Assembly (NCBI GenBank): GCA_003141275.1
Contig: PLLM01000009.1
Location: 1 to 64,000, forward strand
DNA: 64,000 nucleotides
Source of the DNA: Phycisphaerales bacterium
GTDB lineage: Bacteria > Planctomycetota > Phycisphaerae > Sedimentisphaerales > Anaerobacaceae
Direction: 5' to 3'
Part shown: in pieces, positions 9,696-17,826 of the stretch
Layout: the number at the start of each line of letters is the position of its first letter
How positions within the stretch are numbered: the stretch's first letter is position 1
The notes under the pieces: model-generated
Told to the model about the DNA's origin: nothing
Seen by the model: only the letters and a program-made list of their open reading frames with translations
Databases searched by the model: none
Made by a program: the position numbers and the translations under genes

Positions 9696-10823
9696 TTAGA
9701 AGTAGTATCTGCCCAGATAGCCAATTATTACCTTTTTCACTTCCAAGGGGTCTATCGGGCCGGTATGTCGATAAATTATCTCTCCGCCCGGCTTAATAAT
9801 AATCGTGTAAGGGATGCCGCCTTCCCAGCCCTTGTCCAGTGCCTCACTTAATTCGGTTCTGTCCTCCGAGTTGAACTGGTAATTAGTACAGGAAACCTGC
9901 TTATCCTTCAGGAATTTTATAACAGCGTCTTTTTTGCTCGGCATATCCCCGCTGATTGTTACCATTTCGAACGGTCTGCTGCTGCGGTACATCCGGTTTA
10001 TATTGACTAATTCCGGCATTTCAATCACGCAGGGTCCGCACCACGTCGCCCATATATTGACCAGCCGCAGTTTACCAGAATTATTTTTCATAATCTCGCG
10101 TACGCCGTTGGCGTCAATCAGATTCACCTCAACCGCTTCTTTTGCCCATTCCGCAAGCGCCTTTTGTGCCAGGTTTTGTTTGTCCGCCCATTTTATCGAA
10201 CAGCCGAACGGCTTCATTTTCTTTATCGCGACCTCTCGCCCCTCAAGTAATGCCTCAATCGCGTCTCGCGCGAAACTCTTTTTGATTTTGCTCGGGTCTT
10301 CGGAGTTATCTACCGCGCCGCAGTATGCCAGTTTGCGTTCCTTGTCGAACACAAAAACATGAGGTGTGCTCATCGGCCCATAAGCACGCGATACCTCCTG
10401 TGTTTTGCCGTCATAAAGATACGGGAAATTAAACTTCCTTTCAGCCGCGCGAATCTTCATCTCCTCGAAAGAATCGCCCATGTCGGTATATCCCAGTTCA
10501 TCCAGCCGGATTGCCAGCGGGTCATTAGGCGATATCGCCACAACCGCCACCCCCTTACTCTTATAGTCCGTTACCAATTGCATTATCCGGCTTTCGTATG
10601 CCTGCGCCGTCGGGCAGTGATTGGCCATAAATACAACCACGAGGATATTCGCCTTGGCAAAATCCGCTATACCGTAGGTTTTACCATCCACGCCCGGCAA
10701 ACTGAAATCCGGTGCAGCAGACCCGATTTCCAATGGCACAACCTTACTCGCTTCCGCCATAACGGGTCCCGTCATTAATATCGCGATGAGAATCGCCGAC
10801 CAAAATATGTTCCGTCCGTTCAT
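9696..10823 (-). CDS. two-domain redoxin / TlpA-like thiol-disulfide protein
   Basis: This 375-aa exported protein has a signal peptide (about 1-24, WSAILIAILMTGPVMA) and two thioredoxin folds. Domain 1 (about 30-200) is of AhpC/TSA redoxin type, with PDFSLPGVDGKTYG and a single-Cys site MANHCPTAQAYE. Domain 2 (about 230-375) is TlpA/ResA-like with a full CxxC in NIWATWCGPCVIEMPEL and a cis-Pro region GGIPYTIII. The likely role is periplasmic thiol redox or peroxide handling. The single-Cys first domain paired with a CGPC second domain is typical of planctomycete exported redoxins. Confidence 0.88.
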   Translation of the reverse strand: MNGRNIFWSAILIAILMTGPVMAEASKVVPLEIGSAAPDFSLPGVDGKTYGIADFAKANILVVVFMANHCPTAQAYESRIMQLVTDYKSKGVAVVAISPNDPLAIRLDELGYTDMGDSFEEMKIRAAERKFNFPYLYDGKTQEVSRAYGPMSTPHVFVFDKERKLAYCGAVDNSEDPSKIKKSFARDAIEALLEGREVAIKKMKPFGCSIKWADKQNLAQKALAEWAKEAVEVNLIDANGVREIMKNNSGKLRLVNIWATWCGPCVIEMPELVNINRMYRSSRPFEMVTISGDMPSKKDAVIKFLKDKQVSCTNYQFNSEDRTELSEALDKGWEGGIPYTIIIKPGGEIIYRHTGPIDPLEVKKVIIGYLGRYYF

Positions 10824-10905
10824 ATTCGTTACACCTCCATATAATTATCTTTGCTCAAATGATACGCCATCGGCAATCGATAATCAACCCGGCAAATCTG
10901 CGCAT

Positions 10906-10944
10906 AAAAAAACCGGCCCACCCCGTTAATTCGGAGCAGGCCGG
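10906..10944 (-). terminator. Rho-independent terminator
   Basis: On the minus strand CCGGCC/GGCCGG forms the outer stem and CTCCG/CGGGG an inner stem, followed by seven T residues. It lies 25 bp after the stop of the gene ending at 10969, and terminates that paralog gene before the redoxin gene. Confidence 0.9.
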
Positions 10945-10968
10945 CGTTACATTCGGTTATTCCGCCGG

Positions 10969-11604
10969 CTAAATTGGCGCCGGTTTATTCACTTCTGTGT
11001 ATGTGTAGTGCTTTTCTGCCAGTATCCCTTTTAACTCATCAATTATTGTATCCTGCGTCCATGCAGCGGCAGGGTCATTGAACAGTTTGGTCTTGGTGGT
11101 GTAAAGAGACGCCGAAATATTTCCCACTGCCGCAAGGTCATGCTCTAAATCAAAAAATATGCCGTTTTCTTGCCTGATATAGCCCTTCAGCGTCGTGGCG
11201 ATATTTTTTCTGTTTGCGGGGCCGATAGTTGTTCTGTGGACGTTGCCCATAATAAGCGACCTGAAGCCGAAGGGCGGTTCGCCGTTGAGCGAGTAGAAAT
11301 TCCTCACATCCCGCGTCAATATATGCGCATCGAGGAACTCGTTTGCGTCGCTTGAGTTAAGCTGTATGAAAACCTTATTCCTGTTGGGGTCTCTGCCGTA
11401 AATAATCATATTCGAGTCAACAAGCGAATTAGTGTCGTTATCAAAGTTCATTACCAGGTAGCCCCTGAAGGAAATCGTTACCTTATTCGCATCTTCCACG
11501 CCCCTGACGGTTCCCGACAGGTTATAAACAAGGAAATAACCATAAGATGAGGTGCTTGTCCCCAAAATCACCAATGCCGCAAATATCGCCGACAGCAGTT
11601 TCAT
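10969..11604 (-). CDS. exported protein of unknown family, paralog B
   Basis: This 211-aa protein has a signal peptide (MKLLSAIFAALVILGTSTSS). The mature part begins YGYFLVYNLSGTV and includes SFRGYLVMNFDNDTNSLVD, MIIYGRDPNRNKVFIQLN, DVRNFYSLNGEPPFGFRSL and IMGNVHRTTIG. The upstream neighbour shares all these blocks, so the pair arose by tandem duplication. The chosen ATG (11604) has GGGGAAA upstream and directly begins the signal peptide; an ATG 24 bp earlier would spoil it. The function is unknown; the beta-rich mature region suggests a secreted or surface protein. Confidence 0.82.
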   Translation of the reverse strand: MKLLSAIFAALVILGTSTSSYGYFLVYNLSGTVRGVEDANKVTISFRGYLVMNFDNDTNSLVDSNMIIYGRDPNRNKVFIQLNSSDANEFLDAHILTRDVRNFYSLNGEPPFGFRSLIMGNVHRTTIGPANRKNIATTLKGYIRQENGIFFDLEHDLAAVGNISASLYTTKTKLFNDPAAAWTQDTIIDELKGILAEKHYTYTEVNKPAPI

Positions 11605-11677
11605 TTTCCGTTTCCCCTGATTAAACATTCATTCATTTTCTCTTACTTTACTATCGATTGATAAATACCTGGCCATA

Positions 11678-12340
11678 CTATTTCAGTGCCGGGATGCTCA
11701 CTGCCTTGCAGTGTTTTTCCGCCACCATTATTTTCAGCGTATCAATAATTCCTTCCTGCGTATGCGGGGCAACATAATTACGAGGGTTGTTGACCCCTCT
11801 TGTAGCAACGCCGTAAAGCGACGCTGATATCCTTCCTACCCCCGCAACATCCTCGTCTAAAGCAAAGAATATGCCTTCTTCCTGCGTAATAACGCCGCTC
11901 AAATCTGGAGCGATATCTTTTCTAAGTGCATGCCCGACGATATCTCTCCCGATAGTTCTTCTGTGAACGTTACCCATAATAAGCGAGCCGAAACCGAAAG
12001 GTGATTCGCCGTTGAGCGAGTAAAAATTCCTCACGTCCTGTTTCAATACGGCGGTATCGAGGAACTCGTTGCTGTCGTGGGCGTTGAGCTGGACATAAAC
12101 CTTATGCCTGTTTTGATTTTTGCCGTAAATAATCATGTTCGCGTCAACGAGCGAATTGGTGTCATCGTCAAAGTTCATCACCAGAAAACCCTTGAAGGGA
12201 ATCGTCACCTTTTTTACATCAACCGTCCCGTCCGTCCCTTTAATTCTGCCCGACAGGTTATAAATAAGGAAATAACCGTAAGATGATGTGCACATCCCCA
12301 GCATTACCAATACCACTAATACCGCCGACAACCTTTTCAT
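11678..12340 (-). CDS. exported protein of unknown family, paralog A
   Basis: The product is 220 aa from ATG 12340, selected because GAGGAAA lies 7 bp upstream and the product then starts with a proper signal peptide (MKRLSAVLVVLVMLGMCTSS). Shared blocks with the downstream paralog: YGYFLIYNLSG, FKGFLVMNFDDDTNSLVD, MIIYGKNQNRHKVYVQLN, DVRNFYSLNGESPFGFGSL, IMGNVHRRTIG. It carries short extra segments (KGTDGTVDVKK; GRDIVGHALRK). The family is unknown. It is divergent from the GH2 gene, so the roughly 220-bp gap should hold both promoters. Confidence 0.82.
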   Translation of the reverse strand: MKRLSAVLVVLVMLGMCTSSYGYFLIYNLSGRIKGTDGTVDVKKVTIPFKGFLVMNFDDDTNSLVDANMIIYGKNQNRHKVYVQLNAHDSNEFLDTAVLKQDVRNFYSLNGESPFGFGSLIMGNVHRRTIGRDIVGHALRKDIAPDLSGVITQEEGIFFALDEDVAGVGRISASLYGVATRGVNNPRNYVAPHTQEGIIDTLKIMVAEKHCKAVSIPALK

Positions 12341-12469
12341 TTGCCGTTTCCTCTTATAAGCATTCAGTTCTGCCATACGGGTGAAGATATTTATGATTGT
12401 GCATATTATCCCCTGTGCTGGCCTGTTTGCAATCGAAATCCGCACCTTTTACTCTTCACGTTTATATAG

Positions 12470-12498
12470 TTGCATATTATTATCTTATCAGAATAATG
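12470..12498 (+). promoter_or_regulatory. candidate sigma70-type promoter for the GH2 gene
   Basis: TTGCAT is followed after 16-17 bp by AATAAT/ATAATG in an AT-rich patch about 60 bp before the GH2 start. It matches the -35/-10 layout only loosely. Confidence 0.3.
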
Positions 12499-12559
12499 GA
12501 TAGTGCTGCCGGTAAGTTCGAACAATTAAAACATGGTTTCGCAGTAATGGATTAAGCTA

Positions 12560-14638
12560 ATGAGGATTAAAGTTTGCATTGCTTTGGTTTTGGAGGTTCT
12601 TTTTGGTGCAGACAACGCTTTTTCGCAGGAATTTTTGGGTTATCGCGACAGCTTCAATATCACCAGCTGGAAGTTTTATAAAGGCGATATACACTCTGCT
12701 GAAAGCGGCGACAAAATCTCAGAACAAGGTTGGGAAGATGTAACTATACCTCATACCTGGAATGCCAAAGACGTTCTGACTGAGGGAGACCATTGTTATC
12801 AGGGGGTTGGATGGTATCGCGGCAGTTTTGATTTGCCAAAGGAGCAAAATAGCAGGCGGTACTTTATTCGTTTTGAAGGCGTATGCCTGGTGTCCGATGT
12901 ATATGTCAATGGCGTTTTCATTGGCCGGCACAAAGGAGGGTTTTCCGCTTTTTGCTACGAAATCACCCGGCGGGTCAAGCCGGGCCGCAAAAACAGCATT
13001 TCCGTCAAAGTGGATAATTCGATGCAGCCGGACGTGGCGCCTTCCGGGACTTACCTTTATCCTTTGTTCGGGGGCATTTACCGTCCTGTTACAGTATTCA
13101 GCACGGACGATTTATGTATATCACCGCTCGATTACGCTTCGACCGGCGTATATATCCGTCCCGTGAATGTTTCACATAAACAAGCGGATATTGAAGTGGT
13201 GACGCTCTTGAATTCAAAAGACCCAAACGACGCCAAAGTAGTGCTGAAGACGACCGTGATGGACAATAATAATGTGATTGCTCAAAATCGCCAGAAAGTC
13301 ATTGTAAAGAACAATCAGCAGGCCAGAACCGTTTCGAAAATTCACATAGATAATCCCCATCTCTGGAACGCTAAAAAAGACCCGTATTTATACAAGCTGA
13401 ATGTCCGTGTGGAAGACACGCGGGGAGTAAAAATAGACGAAATAGACCAGCCGCTTGGGCTGCGTTTCTTTGAGGTTAACAGGGACAATGGGCTTATACT
13501 GAACGGCACACCATATCATTTATACGGTGTCTGTAGGCATCAGGAATGGGAAGGATTTGGTTCCGCTCTTACCGATGAGCAGCACAAAAAAGACATCGAG
13601 TTGATACTCGAACTCGGTGCCACCGGCGTCCGCCTGGCGCATTATCAGCAGGCGGATAAGATGTACAGTTTGTGCGACGAGAGCGGCCTTGTTGTCTGGG
13701 CGGAAATCCCGAATACTCCCGCGTATCGGGCAGAGAATCCGGCGTATCTTCAGAACTGTAAAGAGCAGCTGACGGAACTTGTCAAACAAAACTACAATCA
13801 CCCCTCGATTTTCTTCTGGGGAATGTACAACGAGATTCCAATCTCCGCCGAAGATGTAAAATCGCTGCATCAGACCGCCAAGCAGCTCGACCCTTATCGC
13901 TTAACTACCCAGGCGGACTTCACGCAGCCCGCAGCCAGACATTCTGTGACGGATGTCGTCGCCTGGAACTGGTATTTCGGCTGGTACTATGACAAGGTTG
14001 ACAAATACATTACATGGTATGACAAACTTCACAAAGAACACCCCCAAATAAAAGGCGGCCTGAGCGAATACGGCGCCGAAGGTTGTATCAGCCAGCAGCA
14101 GGAAGACCCGAAACGGCTGAATCCCCTCGGCAGGTTTTTCCCCGAGCAATACCAGCGTCTTTACCACGAGGAGGCCTGGAGAACTATAAAAGACAGGGAC
14201 GACATCTGGTGCAAATTTATATGGAACATGTTCGACTTCAGCTGGACGTTTGCCAAACGCGGTGACCGTGATTTTATAAATCACAAAGGGCTTGTTACGC
14301 ACGACCGCCAGGTGAAAAAAGACGCCTTCTATTTCTACAAGGCGAACTGGTCCGATGAACCGGTCCTGTATATCCTCAGCAGACGCAATACGCAGCGCAC
14401 CCAAAGCGATGCGCAGGTCTCGGTTTATACAAATCTCGACGAAGTCGAGCTGTACATCAACAGCAAACTGCTCTCGAAGAAAAAAATGGATTCAGACATC
14501 CACAAGATTACCTGGGAAAACGTCGGTCTTGTGCCGGGGAATAACCAGCTAAATGTAATTGGCTACAGAGGCGACCAAAAATATACCGACGTCTGTGAAT
14601 GGACGCTGGTCACAAAATCCGACAGCAATTCCCCATAG
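12560..14638 (+). CDS. secreted glycoside hydrolase family 2 (beta-galactosidase/glucuronidase-like)
   Basis: This retaining exo-glycosidase has 692 aa and an N-terminal signal peptide (MRIKVCIALVLEVLFGADNAFS). The GH2 modules are in order: jelly-roll sugar-binding domain (about 25-185, EGVCLVSDVYVNGVFIGRHKGG), immunoglobulin-like domain (about 185-300), and TIM barrel (about 300-600). The general acid/base is E425 in MYNEIP and the nucleophile is E503 in GLSEYGAEG. A C-terminal beta domain (DUF4982-like position) follows. Substrate specificity cannot be read from the sequence. The protein probably acts in the periplasm on plant or algal oligosaccharides. Confidence 0.92.
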   Translation: MRIKVCIALVLEVLFGADNAFSQEFLGYRDSFNITSWKFYKGDIHSAESGDKISEQGWEDVTIPHTWNAKDVLTEGDHCYQGVGWYRGSFDLPKEQNSRRYFIRFEGVCLVSDVYVNGVFIGRHKGGFSAFCYEITRRVKPGRKNSISVKVDNSMQPDVAPSGTYLYPLFGGIYRPVTVFSTDDLCISPLDYASTGVYIRPVNVSHKQADIEVVTLLNSKDPNDAKVVLKTTVMDNNNVIAQNRQKVIVKNNQQARTVSKIHIDNPHLWNAKKDPYLYKLNVRVEDTRGVKIDEIDQPLGLRFFEVNRDNGLILNGTPYHLYGVCRHQEWEGFGSALTDEQHKKDIELILELGATGVRLAHYQQADKMYSLCDESGLVVWAEIPNTPAYRAENPAYLQNCKEQLTELVKQNYNHPSIFFWGMYNEIPISAEDVKSLHQTAKQLDPYRLTTQADFTQPAARHSVTDVVAWNWYFGWYYDKVDKYITWYDKLHKEHPQIKGGLSEYGAEGCISQQQEDPKRLNPLGRFFPEQYQRLYHEEAWRTIKDRDDIWCKFIWNMFDFSWTFAKRGDRDFINHKGLVTHDRQVKKDAFYFYKANWSDEPVLYILSRRNTQRTQSDAQVSVYTNLDEVELYINSKLLSKKKMDSDIHKITWENVGLVPGNNQLNVIGYRGDQKYTDVCEWTLVTKSDSNSP

Positions 14639-14658
14639 AATACAAACTTTGCTCGACT

Positions 14659-15420
14659 CTACATACCTGCCGGGTTTTGGTGATAGAAATTGCTTAACTC
14701 TTGATACAACTCCGGATATGTCTTTTGCAAATCCTTTGGCCGTTCGAAAAAACATTCGGTCGCGACTGCGAAAAACTCCGCCGGATTCTGCCCCGCGTAA
14801 GAACCCAATAGCGTAGGCCTGTTGTTCGATAAATCCTGCTGCAGCTTCAGGTAGTTTTTATGCAGCACCCTCGCCCAGGCGATAAATGTGGACTGGCGCT
14901 GAAGGACCGCGCTATTGTCTCCCTGCCCCGCGGAGGCGTCCAATTGATGCGCAAATTCGTGCAGCGCGACGTTGTGCCCCGCGCGTATGTCCGCCGAGTC
15001 ACGCCGAACATCATCCCACGAAAGCACCACCGACCCGTGATGCCACGATTCGCCTAATCGCACGTCGAATCCTTCCTCCACAATCCCGCCCGCCAGGTGC
15101 CTCGTCGCTTTAGCCACGTATGCCGCGGGATAGACAAGTATGGAATGCAATCCGGGGTAATAATCGGTTTGGCGGTGAAGCAGTAATACGCATGCCTGTG
15201 CCGCTATCGTTACCCTGATTTCGTCGGTAATCTCCAATCCGCCGCAGCCGACGAAATGCTTCTCCGCGAGGAATATCAGGATGTGCCGTTGCAGTTCCTC
15301 TTTGTCGGCTCTTGTTAGCTTGCGATATATTGAGACATTGGCCTCAATAATGCCCAGCCACCCCGCCGGAAAAGGCCCGCCGGCTATTTTCTTTCTACGC
15401 CATTTCTTAAAAAACCACAT
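14659..15420 (-). CDS. mtfA: MtfA-like zinc peptidase (M90)
   Basis: The 253-aa product has the gluzincin motif H154-E155-F-A-H158 in VALHEFAHQLDASAG and a downstream conserved glutamate region NPAEFFAVATECFFE (about 213-227). This is the layout of MtfA (YeeI), which in E. coli binds the repressor Mlc and so affects glucose uptake. Other matching segments are ILVYPAAYV and GESWHHGSVVLSWDDV. It converges with the GH2 gene, 20 bp apart. The family call is firm; the Mlc link is not testable here. Confidence 0.9.
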   Translation of the reverse strand: MWFFKKWRRKKIAGGPFPAGWLGIIEANVSIYRKLTRADKEELQRHILIFLAEKHFVGCGGLEITDEIRVTIAAQACVLLLHRQTDYYPGLHSILVYPAAYVAKATRHLAGGIVEEGFDVRLGESWHHGSVVLSWDDVRRDSADIRAGHNVALHEFAHQLDASAGQGDNSAVLQRQSTFIAWARVLHKNYLKLQQDLSNNRPTLLGSYAGQNPAEFFAVATECFFERPKDLQKTYPELYQELSNFYHQNPAGM

Positions 15421-15642
15421 ACCCCGGATTATAAACGCAAACTATTATCTTTCCCAAAATATTAATCTGTCCGCCGAAAGCGAGACCGGATGTCCTCTCG
15501 GAGCGTAGCGTAGACCCCAGACTACGATCTGGGATCCAGCATCCTTAAAAAATTTAGCCCCTCAATTTACCTGTCCTCGAATGTCTTTGTCGGGGATTGA
15601 GGGGTTACGTAAGCGTAACTATAGTCTTATACTGTACTTATA

Positions 15643-15674
15643 AATCAGTGTCCATCTGTGGAATCTGTGGCTAA
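15643..15674. repeat. TCTGTGG-type dispersed repeat, copy 3
   Basis: ATCAGTGTCC-ATCTGTGGA-ATCTGTGGCTAAA has the same unit as the copies after recA and near 45.4 kb. It is non-coding. Confidence 0.6.
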
Positions 15675-15781
15675 ACCTCCTTTTTTGCCCATTTTTAGCA
15701 TGGTTTTTGACATGTTTTTAACGCAGACCTTTTGCTGTAACATCTTGTGTAATAAGGACATAAAACAGGATTAAAAAAGTC

Positions 15782-15820
15782 GTATAAAACGCTTGTATAA
15801 AACGTTTGTATGATACAGTT
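15782..15820. repeat. three tandem 13-bp iteron-like repeats
   Basis: The consecutive units are GTATAAAACGCTT, GTATAAAACGTTT and GTATGATACAGTT. The first two differ at one base; the third has diverged. They stand about 250 bp upstream of the HNH-AP2 gene in an AT-rich tract. Iterons of this kind bind replication initiators or repressors, but no such gene is visible here. Confidence 0.6.
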
Positions 15821-16071
15821 GTTCGCCGATTTCGCGCAAGTGTTTTTTGGCTAATCCGGGAATTTTTGAAATTTTTTTTATTCCTTATACCATAACAACT
15901 TAAGTGCATTTCGAGGCATCCCCAAAATCGGAATTTTCGTCAAAAGCGCGCAAGTTCGCGCCATATACAGAGGGCCGCATTGGCGGCCCGAAGACGGATA
16001 ACCGAGGTCGGAGGACGGCCAATCTGTCTTCTGTCATCAGTCCTCCGTCATCTGCTAAAAGGGAGAAGATT

Positions 16072-16662
16072 ATGACAATGATTCACATAAGTATTCCGAA
16101 TTGGCTGGACCGTTTTTTTACCTTTCCGCTGCTCGTCTTTCGCCTTCTCCGCTATGGCTACACCTTCCGCAGGATTTACCTCAGCGAGGACGCATGGACC
16201 GTTCTCGACCAGCAGGATTACTATCGCTTTGGCAGATTCAAATGGGAAATCAGCGGAGACGATAACATATTCTATGCTGTTCGGAATACAATAGTCGATT
16301 CATCCCGGACGACCACTATCCGTTTGCACAGGGAAATTATGAATGCCCCTAAGGGCCTTGTGGTTGACCATATAAACGGCGATTCGCTCGATAATCGCAG
16401 GGCAAATCTGCGTTTGGCAACACACTCGCAGAATTCCTGCAACAAGCGAAAAAGAAAAAATACCACGTCACAGTTCAGAGGGGTCTGTTTTTGCAAGGCA
16501 AAAGGGAAGTGGGATGCTAACATTAACCTGGCGGGAAAAAGAATATGGCTCGGAAGCTTTGATTCGGAAATTGAGGCCGGTAAGGCGTATGATGTCGCAG
16601 CCAAAAAGTATCATGGGGAATTCGCCCGCCTCAACTTCCCTGAAGTCGCTACTCCGTCCTGA
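16072..16662 (+). CDS. HNH homing-type endonuclease with AP2 DNA-binding domain
   Basis: The 196-aa protein starts at ATG 16072, with GGGAGAAG 4-11 bp upstream. An HNH_3-type nuclease core spans about 95-135 (HREIMNAP, VDHINGDSLDNRRANLRLAT). An AP2 fold follows at about 140-196 (QFRGVCFCKAKGKWDA, KRIWLGSFDSEIEAGKAYD, AKKYHGEFARLN). HNH-AP2 proteins are mobile homing endonucleases found in phages and free-standing in genomes. The last codon and stop come from a dispersed CCTGAGCGCAGTCGAA repeat. It converges with the BRO gene. Mobility is inferred from the family. Confidence 0.88.
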   Translation: MTMIHISIPNWLDRFFTFPLLVFRLLRYGYTFRRIYLSEDAWTVLDQQDYYRFGRFKWEISGDDNIFYAVRNTIVDSSRTTTIRLHREIMNAPKGLVVDHINGDSLDNRRANLRLATHSQNSCNKRKRKNTTSQFRGVCFCKAKGKWDANINLAGKRIWLGSFDSEIEAGKAYDVAAKKYHGEFARLNFPEVATPS

Positions 16663-16680
16663 GCGCAGTCGAAAGGCGAG
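16654..16680. repeat. CCTGAGC-type dispersed repeat, copy 1
   Basis: GTCCTGAGCGCAGTCGAAAG covers the HNH gene stop codon. A related copy (GTCCTGAGCACAATCGAACA) lies at 31444-31467, and a longer relative (GTGAGCGCAGCCGAACCAGT) sits inside addB. This type of element is common in environmental bacterial genomes. Confidence 0.6.
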
Positions 16681-16711
16681 TTGATTATCAAATGGTCTAT
16701 TGTTGTTCTGC

Positions 16712-17551
16712 TCATCGGTTGTTCTTCTGGGGCAATGCCTTTCTGTCCGGAGGTCCTCCCAGATAATTCTTACGGGATACTACTCTCCTACCTGTCCGCG
16801 ACTCTAAGTCCTTTCTGGCCTTGCCCGCCACCTCGCCTCCTTCGCGGGCTGTCTCCTTGTTCTCCAAAAATCCACGCGAGTCTTTATTCTTTGTTATCTC
16901 CGTTGTCGCCGCCTCGCCTAACATATTGAATATCAGTTCGAGGTCGTTGAAATGGTCCCGCAGATTTTCACGCTTCAATCCCTTAAGCCGTTTATATTGT
17001 GAGGGCGTCAGTCCGAACGTCGCCTTCGAGATTTCGGCTGTCAGTATCGAGTATTCGGCGTCTTCTTTCACGCCCCTATTTCTCCATTCGTCTGTCAATT
17101 CCTCGCGTATCGCGATACCCCGCATACGCTTTTCTATCCAGCCGTCGGGATACCCTTTGGCTTTGTATAGTGCGCGGGTCCTTTTGGTTCCGAGTTCAGG
17201 GTCTTCAATTTCCTGGATGCGTTCATAGCCGACCTTGGCTAACCAGCGTTTGAAGGGTTCGGCCTTGGGGCTGGGGATTGACTGGATAATGCGGAATATG
17301 CCTTCGGTATTGGCACAGTTTGACTTTCTTATCTTGCCGTCAGGAGCAGGCAAATCAAGGGGGGTACAAATTGTACCCCAGTAGGAGTTCAACTGCGGGT
17401 CGCGTTGCCTCATTTTCTTGATATACTGCTTTGTGTCGGCACTGTCCGTTAGAGCCGCAACAACATCAGTTATCGAAAACCACCATTCCTTGTTATGAAT
17501 GGTCTTTCTAACCTCGCTGCCTTTGAATACCGCGATTTTCGTCGTTTCCAT
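16712..17551 (-). CDS. BRO-N / DinD-like protein
   Basis: The 279-aa product has an N-terminal BRO-N (phage antirepressor-type) DNA-binding domain (about 1-110: AVFKGSEVRKTIHNKEWWF, SITDVVAALTDS, CANTEGIFRIIQSIPSPKA, KRWLAKVGYERI). The C-terminal half is of DinD type (ALYKAKGYPDGWIEKRMRGI, REELTDEWRNRGV, ILTAEISKATFGLTPSQYK, LRDHFNDLELIFNMLGEAA). E. coli DinD is SOS-induced and inhibits RecA filaments. I choose the second ATG (17551), because GAGGG abuts the first ATG at 17560. A broken copy and two dyads lie upstream. Confidence 0.88.
   Translation of the reverse strand: METTKIAVFKGSEVRKTIHNKEWWFSITDVVAALTDSADTKQYIKKMRQRDPQLNSYWGTICTPLDLPAPDGKIRKSNCANTEGIFRIIQSIPSPKAEPFKRWLAKVGYERIQEIEDPELGTKRTRALYKAKGYPDGWIEKRMRGIAIREELTDEWRNRGVKEDAEYSILTAEISKATFGLTPSQYKRLKGLKRENLRDHFNDLELIFNMLGEAATTEITKNKDSRGFLENKETAREGGEVAGKARKDLESRTGRRVVSRKNYLGGPPDRKALPQKNNR
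17361..17379. repeat. palindrome inside the BRO gene
   Basis: GGGGTACAA-A-TTGTACCCC is a perfect 9-bp inverted pair inside codons for WGTICTP. The homologous place in the broken copy (about 17673-17696) also forms an imperfect palindrome from different bases. Confidence 0.55.
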
Positions 17552-17586
17552 ACGGTTCATCCCTCTTAACTGCCACCTTTATTTTC

Positions 17587-17611
17587 AGTTGTCGATAAAG
17601 TGTCGACAACT
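17587..17611. promoter_or_regulatory. dyad in the BRO leader
   Basis: AGTTGTCGA and TCGACAACT (9-bp perfect arms, 7-nt spacer) lie 36 bp upstream of the BRO start codon. This could be a repressor operator or an RNA hairpin near the ribosome site. Confidence 0.45.
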
Positions 17612-17718
17612 CAATGCCGGACGATTCTTTTTGCTGCCTTTCTGCTCTGGCCCCCGTTGGTCTCGACCACAAGGGGGGTGGCAATTTGCCCCCACCCTTT
17701 TCCAAGCTCCGGGTCTCG
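17611..17718 (-). pseudogene. fragment of a second BRO-N gene
   Basis: The minus strand encodes RDPELGKGWGQIATPLVVET, then NGGQSRKAAKRIVRH and a stop. This aligns with RDPQLNSYWGTICTPLDLPA of the intact BRO gene, and the DNA is also alike (GACCCGGAGCTTGG versus GACCCGCAGTTGAA). There is no start and a stop codon stands directly before it, so it is a remnant. It suggests a past tandem duplication or insertion of one BRO gene beside another. Confidence 0.7.
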
Positions 17719-17740
17719 CTAAACGTCTGCCTGCAATTTC

Positions 17741-17765
17741 AACTGTCCGATTTTTCCGGACAGTT
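17741..17765. promoter_or_regulatory. second 9-bp/7-nt dyad
   Basis: AACTGTCCG and CGGACAGTT have perfect 9-bp arms with a 7-nt spacer. The geometry is the same as the dyad at 17587-17611, and the half-sites are similar (TCGACAACT versus CGGACAGTT). On the minus strand both sit in text translating as ELSxx...QLKxxxxV, so this may be repeated coding residue rather than an operator. Confidence 0.4.
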
Positions 17766-17826
17766 CAGATTCCGATGTTTTTTCTTTGCCACAGATTACA
17801 CGGTATTTGCTCGGCTTGCGTTCTTC

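Larger units (their letters stand above)
15421..16071. other. 650-bp gap at the left edge of the accessory island
   Basis: I see no convincing gene here. The gap holds a hairpin CCCAGA-CTACGA-TCTGGG (15516-15533), a 9-bp inverted pair CCCCTCAAT/ATTGAGGGG (15558-15566 and 15596-15604), a TCTGTGG-type repeat (15643-15674), the three iteron-like repeats, and an AT-rich tract. It ends with GGCCGCATTGGCGGCC and repeated GGAGGACGG-like text before the HNH gene. A 63-codon minus-strand open frame at 15718-15909 has no ribosome site or family. Confidence 0.5.

Noticed and set aside
15718-15909. 63-codon minus-strand frame
   Set aside because: It lacks a ribosome site and domain, lies in an AT-rich repeat tract, and its hydrophobic part is not signal-like.
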